From contig CM063110.1 in NCBI GenBank assembly GCA_031841125.1, forward strand, positions 55,651,946 through 55,715,945: a DNA stretch of 64,000 nucleotides, read 5' to 3'. Of the stretch, positions 52,735-62,988 are shown piece by piece. This DNA is from Acanthococcus lagerstroemiae. Its lineage: Eukaryota > Arthropoda > Insecta > Hemiptera > Eriococcidae. The position numbers were made by a program, and so were the translations under genes. The notes under the pieces are model-generated. The model did no database searches. It was not told the origin of the DNA and saw nothing but the letters and a program-made list of their open reading frames with translations. Position 1 is the stretch's first letter. Each line of letters opens with the position of its first letter.

Positions 52735-55145
52735 GCATATAGAATATACCAAGTTCACTCACACTCCAACATGGACACGAAGCTCGTTACATGAATTCGA
52801 AAATAGTCTTGAGTGAGATTTGAGAGTCAGAATAAACCCTAACGGAGTCCATGTGTCGAGCTCGAAGAGTATTTTCTCAAGAGTATGACAAGCCCCTAAC
52901 GATTTCTGTCTTCAGTACGATCAAGGCTCGATCTGTTTCAACAGAAGGTCTGAACAACTATCAGTTAATCATATGCAAAATACTCGGTGAAATTCATGTT
53001 TTCATGGAAAATGAACTTTCAGTAACCAGTCCTTCTCTGTATGCTGGAGATCCGACTCCTCCGAACCAGTTCGTGCTTACCAATTTCATGTTTCATTCTG
53101 AATGTTGGGTTTGTTTCTTCTTGGACTAAAGTGCGGCTATCTCATTTTCCTCTGGAGAACTTGAATCAAAACTTAACGCCCCTGTTAAATCAAGGGCATC
53201 AATCCGCTTTTTCCCTGCTGTTTGACGGGGGGGGGGGGGAGAGGTTCGATCCATTGCACTCCACGTGTGTTCGTTAAGTTATATACGGCTTGTCACGTCT
53301 GTCGGTATTGTCTACTCGTGGGTCAAACTCCTCTCGAACGATCGGTGAGAAATTAATTTTGAAATCGTATTGTACACGGAAAACAAAAGTACATACTGTA
53401 GTCCAAAGACTGTGTTTGCCGTGTAGAAGTATGAAAAACAAAACATGTTTTAAAGCGAAGTCAAATACTGAGCTCGCTGAAGCGTTCATTCAGCAGCAGG
53501 CTGTATTTGTTGTAATTTTGCTTCAAAAATTTTACGGATTGCCGGCGCAGCATAAGCCGGGTATACACGTCGTCATCCAATAAATAGAGGAATGCTTTCG
53601 TGACTGTTGTTTTATGTGTATTTCGTATTCTTTTCAGCACAATATACTTCGCAAATACGAAACAAAAATACGCTTCAATAATCGTCGTTGCAATTTTTAT
53701 ACAAATGAAAAAGAAAGAACAAAAAGAAAATAAAAAATAGGAAATACAAAAGGGGAAAAAATCAGTTTCACTAAGAAGGGAAAAATTGACGGGAAGAAAA
53801 AACCGTTATTAACGAATTCAAATTTGAAGAGAGAAAAAAAAATGATCGCATATTATAATGAAGGTTATTTGATGCTCGTTTAGCGATCTCGATTTAGCTT
53901 TTTTTTTTTTGCTCATTTCACCTTCTCGGAACACCAATTTCTTTCCTGTGTTTTCTATTAGTGTCAATTTATTTCGATGGATTTTAATTAGTGGTATTTT
54001 TGCCCCCGGAATTTACCTTCTTCGTTCGCTTCGTCTGAATTATTGAACGCCGGTAACCGACGGAGATCTTTTCGCTACCGAAGGCGCACTCCGAAGAAAA
54101 TGGTTTTTATTTTTGCATGTTTTATGGACTTTTAATTAGAATTTCCGCGTTTGCGCTGATTCTGAGGGAATTTTTTGAATTTTCCAGCGCAGATTGTAAG
54201 TACGAGTACTTTATGCTAGTTTTATGATCGAGACCGTCAAGTCGTAAAACGGTAATTCCAATTTCGGTCGTACGTATTGCGCGAAATGAAAGCATTTTAT
54301 TTCGGTAAAATGAAGTCGCTGGAAAATTAAAATTCACCGGGGTCGTGTCCGGCTTGGCTTGTATTCTTTTTTCTCTTCTCGTCCTTCCAGTCGGTCGGCC
54401 CAATTATTTTTTCATCGCGCGTTATTCGGTTTGTTATTACGTATTTTTACATTTTGTTCGCCGCTTCCCTCGCTCTCGTGAAATGGAATGTTCAGTTCGA
54501 CAACGAACTTGCATAGGGTTGTGATTCAATTCTGGGACGGGCTGACTTTAAATGAGACTGTGAAGCTTCCGAGGCAACAGAATTCTGAGAAAGTCTTAGT
54601 GACAGTGAAATTGAGAGTGAAAAATAAATTAGAAAGACCTGTGCAAAGTCTGGCTCTTAACGTCATCACCGAAAAAATTTGAGCCTGGAGCTAGTGTCTG
54701 AATATCAACAGCTAAGATCCCACTATTGCTCCATCTGTAATATAATTATCATTTTTTCATTCATTTTTAGGATCGGCAACGAGCCTCTCTTGCAGTCACT
54801 TTTTTCTTCTTCATTATTGACGTTCCTTCCAACCATATGTGAGGGCGCATACGAAAAGGGACCATTGACCCGTTAATTTTCTGGCTAAATTTCTGTAAAA
54901 CCCCCTTAGAAATCGAATAAAACCAAGCCCAGATCTCTTATCTTAAAAATTCAACGAGATATTGCAGTTGTAAGTGAGGCAAGTCCAAATTTATTATTTC
55001 AAAAATTTCAAAAAAGTAAGAAAAGAAATAGCATGTTTTAATGTGCAATTGAATTGTTCGAAAACAATTTTCCGTGAATACTGGACATTATTTTCTATTC
55101 TTGTCCTTTTGAATGCGAGAGCAGGCACATAAATTTACCCATTGT
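52735..55145. other. gene-free stretch
   Basis: About 2.4 kb without a supported gene. Small frames at 52851-53129, 53041-53277, 53290-53583, 54122-54403 and 54488-54682 carry no familiar motif. Part (53990-54480) is less repetitive and may be host sequence. Confidence 0.4.
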
Positions 55146-55234
55146 CAGGATGAGTTGCCTACATACCTGTTGAAGGGGAGTCTCGCATTTCTCGCTGGCA
55201 ACCTCCAGTCTTATAATGTAGGCAACTTATCCTG
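55146..55234. mobile_element. 89-bp MITE with ~19-bp inverted ends
   Basis: CAGGATGAGTTGCCTACAT at 55146, and its reverse complement with one mismatch ending at 55234. No target duplication seen. Confidence 0.6.
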
Positions 55235-55290
55235 CAGCGTGAATGCCTATCTACTCTTACCGTTTAAGGGACTTAAATTCATGTGGTTCA

Positions 55291-55518
55291 AAAAAGTGGG
55301 ACATTTCTCTTTTTTACCAGGATGCTAGTGCCTCCACTTTTAGAGAACTGCCTGCAGTACGAAGAAATTACCTTATAGTCATAAATGTCCAAGACTGAGA
55401 TCTGTTGTGGATGTGGCCAGTGCTCGGTAATGCATGCCATATCAATTTTATGCTGAGATAAAGGAATTTCAAGTTGACCAGTTTTATTTGAAATTGACTG
55501 AACATTCCGTGTTACTAC
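55291..55518 (-). pseudogene. endonuclease N-terminal fragment of a second LINE
   Basis: The minus-strand frame reads RNVQSISNKTGQLEIPLSQH, then IDMACITEHW (E of the AP endonuclease active site), and YKVISSYCRQFSKSGGTSIL. This is the start of an AP-type endonuclease of a LINE unlike the RTE-like family next to it. It is joined in frame to the RTE-like thumb (residues 1-32 of the 108-codon frame 55614-55288). Clade unassigned. Confidence 0.6.
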
Positions 55519-58500
55519 AGTCAGACAGGTTTGTGCACCGTAGGTGAGGGTGGGTATCACACACTGGTCCAGTATTTTTATTTTTTCCCTTAGTGGTAAG
55601 TTACCCTTTAGCATAGCTCTGTAGGCCTAGAAACTTTTCCAGGCTTTCGCGGTTCTCGCCTTCAGCTCCAGTTTCCATCTATTTTCAAAAGCTACCGTTT
55701 GCCCTAAACTATTATATTCCTCCTTTTTTTCGATTTCGGTACCCCCATCTTTAATTTTCCCTCCTGAGTATTTGACATCAGCTTGATTTTTGTCATGTTA
55801 ATTGACAGTCCCACCTTGCTACTTTCGGTATTGAGTTCATCTGCCACCTTTTGTAACTCCTCTATTTCATTACTTAGCAACACAATATCATCTGCGTATC
55901 GCAGGTTATTCAGCAATCGACCACTTATCCTTTGCCTTTCTTCTCCCAGTTTAGTTTCCGAAATATCCCTTCCAGTACATCAGTGAATAGGTTGGGAGTC
56001 AGAGGGTCCCCCTACTTCACTCCTTTCTGTATTTCGAATTCTTCTCACACTCTGTCCAACCTTACGTATGCTGTTGTTTTTCCGTACATTTCTCTCAGTA
56101 CTCTCACTATATCTTTTTCCATCGCCTGTTTTTCTATAGCATCCCATCCTGCTCGGTGTTCCACCGAATCGAATGCTTTATTGAAATCAATAAACAAGCG
56201 ACATAGTGGCATATTATACTCCCTTGTTTTTTTCTATAACTTGATTGAGTGTAAAGATATGGTCGACGATTGAGTAACCTGCTCTAAATCCGGCCTGTTC
56301 CACTGGTTGCCTCCAATCTAAAATTTTGTGTATTCTGTTTTTTAGTAATTTTCCAAAAATTTTACTTATATTTGAGGATAGGCTGATAGGTCTATAATTA
56401 TTCAGGTCGCTTCTGTCGCCTTTTTTATATAGTAAAATTATTTCCGATTGTTGCCATTGTTTGGGTGTGAATCTTGTTTGCACTTTGTTAAATAATTTAG
56501 TCATGTGAGGTGTAAGTGCATCCGTTAAAATTTTCATTAGTTCGTTCTACACCCCATCTGGTTCAGCCGTCTTCCCTTTCTTCAGTATTACTAATATCCT
56601 CCGAACTTCTTCGTTTGTAATTTCTAGCGTAATTTCTTTTTAGTTTTCCTCGCTCTCTTTTGTTATTTCTTCTGTCCCTTTCTCATCCTTGCCTCTTTCT
56701 AACCTAGTCCCCTTCACTTTCCCTTTTTCCGTATATAGCTCCTTGTAAAATACCGTTGCCGTTCATACTATTTCCTCCCTTTCAAAAAACTTTTCTGTAG
56801 GTTTCTTCGTTTTTATGGCTGGGAATAGGTTTTGCCCTTGAGCAAGTGCTTTAGGTACTTAACTGATGTATCCAGTCTCCTAGATTAATTCCCTTATTGC
56901 CTCCTGGTCGTACGTTGTACGACTTTCCTTATTCCCTTCCTAATCAGTTTCCTCAATTCACATAGTTCTAACCGGTCCCACTGGTCTAACTTATCCTTGC
57001 TTCTGATCTTCGTCGCTTATTTATGAGCTTTTTGGTTTCCTCACTGATTTTGTCATTTGTTGAAGGCCTGGCTTTTCTTTCCCTAATTTGTGCTGCCTCC
57101 TCCTTGATGCAGTTCTCCATCCAATCATATTCTTCTTGCAAACTGGAGAAATGTTCTGCCCTGATTTTCCTTAATTTCTTCCTCAAAATTTCGTTCGCCT
57201 CTGCCTGCCTATACACTGGTATGATTACCTTCTCTCAGTTTGTAGACTAGGTTTAGAACGAAACACAATTAGAAAATCAAAGTTATGATCGTCATAAGTC
57301 GTTAACACTCGTAAAAGAAGCAACTGAAGATGAGCAATAAGGAAACACGCTTACCGAAAGTAAATATACAGAAGTTGAATATACGAAGCACCAGCATGTA
57401 TTCATTCTTTCTCAAGTAATTCATGTAAAAATTCAGGAATTTCTTCACTGTACCCCATGTACCTCTTTTCCCATCTTTTCTATTCCGGGAGTTGAGAGCA
57501 ATGTCCACTGTAGCTCTTGCTATTCTATGATCCGAAGAGAAACTAAATTTACTTAATTTCTCATATTTTTTGACAATCCTTACATCGGTCAATTTCCTCT
57601 ACTGTTTTATTATCTGGAGAGCGCCACGTCCATCTTTTTTTTGTGGTGAGTTCATGAACGTGTTTGCTACTTTTAGATTTGGCTCCAAGGCCAAATTCAT
57701 TAGTCGTTCCCCATTTTCGTTAATTTCTCACCACTTATATTTACCCAGGCTCTGAGACTGTGGCGCATTTTCTCCCATTCTTGCGTTCCAGTCTCCCATG
57801 ACAGTTGTGTGATACCCCCTTCCCTTTCTATCGTCTCTTCTATCCTGTTATAAAATGCTTCCGCCTGTTCTTCAGCTGCTACATTGGTGGGTGCGTACAC
57901 TTGAATTTCTGATAATATTTTCCCCTTGTCAGTCGCTAGCTTTAAGACCCCTATTTTTTCTGATATCCCTTTGAGCCTTATTACCTTTTCCCATTTTTTG
58001 TTGATATAAAAACCTACGCCTCTGTACCCTTTTGTTTGTCCAAAATAGTAAAAAAGATCCCCGTTTTGTCTTTTACGTAATTTTTCCCCTTCTCTTCTTA
58101 TTTTGGAAATTCCTACTATATCCCATTTGATTTTTTCTAAGGCTTTTTCCGACTCAGATAACTTTGCTTCTCCTGCTAGCCCTTGGTAGTTATAATGCAG
58201 AATTTTTAGGGGTTGGTTAACCTTCTTCCCTTCCACTTACCCTTTTTGCACTTTTGGTCAAAGTTTATTCATGTTTCTTATTGGCGATGAATTTGTGTAG
58301 TCTTCACCTCCCGCGGTGCCTGCAACTGTTTTGGGAGATTCGATCCGTTTTTACCCCTTTCGGTCCTTTCCCCCTGATTTTTGGAGTCCCCTGGGGCATT
58401 CGACGTCCATTCCTGTTCCCCCACACTTACCGGCCGTTTCACGCTCGTTCGTTGCCATTGGTTCGGCGATAATCCAGTACTCTTCGCAAATTTGCTCATC

Positions 58501-58660
58501 TGCCATTTGAAAGTTTGGTTTTTACCGTTCTGCTTCGGATTGATTGATGTCTTTGGGTTGTTCGCAGCTCTGATTCTCTTTGTCGGCTCTTGGTTCGAGT
58601 TTCTGTTTGCATCAGCTGGACTTCTCGACTCTAGGTCCCTTGTCTAGCTGGGTTCTCTTT
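55519..58660 (-). pseudogene. RTE-like element, endonuclease to thumb, decayed (copy B)
   Basis: Order on the minus strand: a leader with a short frame (58499-58278), then an AP endonuclease (58236-57700). The endonuclease shows LHYNYQGLAG and GISKIRREGEK, where Lys replaces the catalytic Glu, then QVYAPT, and in a shifted frame VMGDWNARMG. Next come FSSDHRIARATVD (57592-57302), a linker (57216-56986), and fingers and palm with SEIILLYKKGD, NYRPISLSSNISKIF and EQAGFRAGYSIVDHI (56537-56214). After a shift, LFIDFNKAFDSVEH is intact, then two nonsense codons (V-stop-EEF; K-stop-GDPLTPN). The YADD box is intact in NNLRYADDIVLLSNEIEEL (55898-55887), and the thumb (IPTLTYGAQT) ends at 55519. The 3' C-terminus is missing, which is unusual for a LINE. 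Confidence 0.8.
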
Positions 58661-58717
58661 CCATGTCCGTCGGCGCTGTAATTCTTCTTTTTGGTTGACC
58701 CTCAGCCTCTCTTACGA

Positions 58718-58999
58718 ACTCAGTCACTCGCTTACTTATTCAGTTATTACATAGTTACTCGTTCACTTACTCAGTGACTCGCTTATTTATTGAATTATTC
58801 ATTCAGTTACTCCGTCACTCACTCAATGAGTCAGTAGTTCACTCACTCATTTAATCACTTACTCAGTGACTCAGTAATTCACTCAGTAACTGAATGAATA
58901 ACTCAATAAATAAGTGAATAACTGAGTGAATCACTGAGTCACTGAGTAAGTGAATGAGTAACTGTGTGAATAACTGAATAAGTAAGCGAGTGACTGAGT
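58718..58999. repeat. ~280-bp near-palindrome of tetranucleotide repeats
   Basis: The left part is built from ACTC, ACTT, ATTC and AGTT steps. The right part (about 58888-58999) is its reverse complement, ending CGAGTGACTGAGT against the left start ACTCAGTCACTCG. The left arm lacks about 25 bp that are present in the right arm. The middle (58811-58887) is also of (ACTC)n/(GAGT)n type. It lies between two RTE-like elements. Confidence 0.85.
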
Positions 59000-59001
59000 C
59001 T

Positions 59002-59045
59002 TAAAATTTGCCGACTGCCAAATTATTGGGGGAGGGTGTATCAAC
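59002..59045 (+). repeat. short direct repeat, left copy
   Basis: AAAATTTGCCGACTGCCAAA, then TTATTGGGGGAGGG, recurs at 59655-59705 as AAAATTTGCCGATTGTCAAA, then TTATTTGGGGGG. Probably the G-run ends of two related MITE fragments. Confidence 0.6.
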
Positions 59046-59805
59046 CCCCCACACCCCCTATAGTTTCGACCTTGGAGGGGAATATTTCATTTACAGGCAT
59101 ACGAAGAAATCTCAAAATATTATGAAAACGGAAGCGTGTATCGAAAAAATGATTCAAGACAAAAAGTACATAAAATTTTCCTTCCATTGAGACCATTTTC
59201 ATTTCAATCTCACAATTTTTCTAAAATAAGTAGGGATTCAATAGTTCCTTTTTTTCACGTGCTTAAAATTATGGAGAGCGGCTTTTTCGCGTTGGCAGTC
59301 CGAATAGTCATTGAAATTTGAAATTCAACATTTGCCACCGACTTTCAGATTTTCGAAATGTCTTCCACATTTCAGCTTCGTTTCAACCTTTCAAAAAACG
59401 TTCAATACTAAACTTGAAACCTGCTGCTTTTGACTGACTAGTTTTTAACAGGGGTTCAGGGTACTCCATTTTCAGAAACGAAATTTGATTTTCAGTTTGG
59501 AAAGTTGGAGAAGAAAAATTTGCTCACAAATATTTTTTGAAAACTAAAAATTCGCCAACAAAATGTTTAAAAAATTGAAATAGAAAAATCTTTTAATTGA
59601 AAAAGAAAATAAATAAACAAACAAACATGCAAAAAAATGAAAATTCAAATGAACAGTTTCAAAATTTGCCGATTGTCAAATTATTTGGGGGGGGGGGGGT
59701 GATCAAATTTTTTTATTTTTTTATTTTTACACCATGATCCAATGCGAGGATAGAAAAAAGAATACAAAAAAATTTAACATAAACCATTTGGTTGGTAAGT
59801 GAAAT

Positions 59806-62800
59806 CCTCTCAAGATTTTACTCCTCGCCTTCGATCGCCCATTTTTGGGCATAGGTTTCCGTCACCTGTTTCCATTTGCTTCGGTTCTTGGCCATCATGG
59901 GCCAATTTTGACCGAAATTTTGAACCAATTCGTCTTACCACCTTGTTAGGGGTCTCCCCCTTCTCCTCCTCCCCTCATGAGGGACCCACAATGTCAATCT
60001 TTCTATATGTCCTACATATTTTTTAGTTTGAGCCTTTTAGCATGGACCCAGACCTGTTTGGCATTAGTATTTTCCAAAATTGAACTTTCTTTTATTTGAT
60101 CTTTGAGTTGAACTCCTAAAATGCTACGTAGCATGGAGTTATGGGTAGATTGAATTTTACAGATTTGTTTTTTCGTGGTAGCTCATGCTTGAGCACCATA
60201 TGTGAGGACTGGGAGAACTGAGCTTTCTAGAATACGTATTTTTGATTTTAATTTTAGATTACTTTAAAAAATTTTTTGTAGTTACCAAAAAGCTTTCCAC
60301 GCATTTGTTCTTCGAATTTTTAATTCTTATTCTGTTTTGTTAGTAAATGCTACTGTTTGACCAAGATATTTGTACTCTGAGACAACTTCAATCTTCCTGC
60401 CCTCAATTTCAATTTTTTTCAAAATTTGTAATATTTGTCAAAATTTTTATTTTATTTTGGTTGATTGATAATCCCACCTTGCGGCTCTCTTTTACCAAGT
60501 CATCCACCATAGTTTTCAGTTCAGTATGGTTTCTCCCTATCAGAGCAATGTCATCTGCAAATCTAAGATTATTCAAAAATTTATAATCAAACAAGTTTCC
60601 ATTTCTGTCTTTGATTTTAAAACCTTTTTCCCCCAATTTAGCTGGCGAAATACCTGTTCAAAACTGCATTAAAAATATTGGGGGATAATGAATCCCCTTG
60701 CTTGACTCCTCGGGAGATTTGGAAATTTTTTGATATTTTATCTAATTTAATTTGGGCTTTAGAAATATTGTAAATGTTCATTAAAAAATTGATGTTGTCC
60801 TCTGGAATGCCTTGGCATGCCAAGGCTACCCAGATTTTATCATGGTACAAAGAGTCAAATGCTTTATTAAAATCTGTGAAAATAATTGCGAGATTTAATT
60901 GAAATTCATTCGTTTTTTCTAAAAGTTGGTTAATAGCTTGAATATGATCAATAGTACTGAAAGATTTTTTGAAACCTGCTTGTTCTGTTGGTTGTTGGCT
61001 ATCTAGGAGTTTGTATATTCTGGCTTTAACCAAAGACATGAACATTTTACATATATTAGAAGAGAACTTGGGTCTCCTTCATTATATGATACCCCTCTGT
61101 CACTTTTTTGTCCAACAAAATTGATTTAGATGGACCACTGCCATGTTGGATTTTCCAAAAGTTGATGCTTTATTTGAGAGCTTGAATAATGGACTGATCA
61201 GTAGAGTTTTAAAGTTTTCGGGTTTCATGCTTTGAGCACCTTGTGGGCCACGACTGGTTTAAAGTTTATTCTAATTTGATTCGAATTTTTTAGACCGAAA
61301 AGGTTGTTTTTGATTTTTTTCCGAAATATTTTGAATTTTATTGGCAACTCAATCTCGTCGCCGCTTTCATTTTTTCAATTGTAATATTATAAAAATTTAT
61401 GGCTGTTTTTGGTCGATGATTTCCCTTAGTCCTTTTGGACCAGCATTGTTTCATGTATTTTTATCGGAGCAATGTCACGCATCTAAGATATCAAAACTTT
61501 TTATTACATCTGTTTATTTAACCTTGTTCCAATTTGCTGGAATACCTGTTATTAGTTTTTTCAAAATTACGGATATCCTCCCGGATATTTTTTCTAATTA
61601 ATTTTTTAAGTTCGACTAGCTCAATTTGTTCTTTTAAAGAAGTTTCATTTTTTGTCTGATAGCAGTTCTCTTTTTGATCAGCTCTTTGGTTTGTGTTAGA
61701 GAGTTATCGTCTGTTTTTACTAATTTTTTGTTGATTCCAAATTCCCGAAGGGTCCCTGATAAGGCTTCAACCAAGTAGTCGTAGTTATCTTGTAACATCA
61801 TTGGGTCCATTCTTTCCCAATTTATCGCCTCAAGTTTTTGATTCAGAGCTGTCTCTACTTCACTCCTCTTATGCACTGAAACCCATAGATTCCCTGGAAA
61901 TCCTGGGACCAAGTTGACCTGTGGGGGATGAGCGGAGGAGGGTATGAGTGAAGTGTCTATTTTTGCTGTCACTGATGGACGGTGGTCCGAGGAATATGAG
62001 ACATCCAAGATCACCTCGATATCCTTCACCAGTCTCAAATCGTTTATTAAGAAGTGATCAATTTCGGTTTTGGTGACTCCATCAGGTGATTTCCAAGTTC
62101 ATTTCATTTCATGATTTTTTTAGAAAAAATGTATTGGCTACTTTTAGGTTGAATTTTGTGGCTAGCTTTTTAACTTTCAAACTGTTTTTGTTTGATTGTC
62201 CCATGGTAGCCTGTTCTACACATTGGTTGAATTCTTCTTCATCCCCAATCTTAGCGTTGAAATCCCCCATTAATAGAGTTTTTTCCAGGGTATTGTAGAA
62301 TTCTTTAATTTCATCATTTGGGGCCGAAAGTGTGGGAGAGTAAACCTGAATAATCGCAATCTTAATTTTGTTATCTATTTTTATTTTTAAAATTGCTAGA
62401 CGTTCCGAGATACCTTTAAATTCCACTATTTTGTTCAGAAATTGTTTTTTGACGTAAAACCCTACACCCCTATACCCGGCTGTGGAACCAAAGTAGCAAA
62501 ATAAATTTCCGTTTGGTCTCCTAATAATTTTTTCTCCGTTTCGTTTGATCTCGGCTAACCCTATAATATCCAACTTGAGTTTTTTTAAAGGCATTTTCAA
62601 ACTCCAGTAATCTGCCTTCATTTGCCATGCCTTGACAGTTAAAGTGTGCAATATTAAAATTGAAATTACTCGGGTGTAATTTGTTTGAATAGTTCTTATT
62701 TTTGATTTTTCTAGATTTTTTGAGATCATTTGGACAGTCGGGTATATTGGGGAGTTTGTGGGTTAGTTTATTGGTGATGAGTCCGAGGTTCTCAGGTGAC

Positions 62801-62985
62801 GGAGTACTGTAGGTTATTTGCCCTCCTGTACCTACCATCCCTTTTGGGATAGTTCGATTCTCATGAGATGATAATTGTATTTTTGTTTTATTAGGACGTT
62901 TATTTATAAAATTTTGCAAATCGTATTTATTGTTCTTAGATCTAGGGCGAAGAGTACCTGAGTATGGGCGTTCACTTACCTTTAC
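59806..62985 (-). pseudogene. RTE-like ORF2: AP endonuclease and reverse transcriptase
   Basis: The endonuclease shows IAHFNCQGMANEG (Asn), then after a shift LDIIGLAEIKRNGEK (catalytic Glu present), VYSPTLSAP, LLMGDFNAKIGD and YSSDHRPSVTA (62038-61634). The fingers region (61050-61630) is badly broken, with NYRPISL hardly recognisable. Then EQAGFKKSFSTIDHI, IIFTDFNKAFDSLYH (first Asp), SRGVKQGDSLSPNIF (61045-60638) and NNLRFADDIALIGRN (FADD at 60561-60550) are intact. The C-terminal end is recognisable in pieces (LPVLTYGAQA, RGRPLTRW, KQVTETYAQKW near 59815-59990). The palm motifs are complete, so decay is mild in that part. Frame breaks at about 62590, 62109 and 61630 disable it. Confidence 0.8.
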
Positions 62986-62988
62986 ATA

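Noticed and set aside
55932..56273. 113-codon plus-strand frame
   Set aside because: Antisense to the palm region of RTE-like copy B.
58718..58999. a CRISPR array or telomeric repeat
   Set aside because: No fixed repeat-spacer pattern and no TTAGG units; it is a palindromic tetranucleotide repeat.
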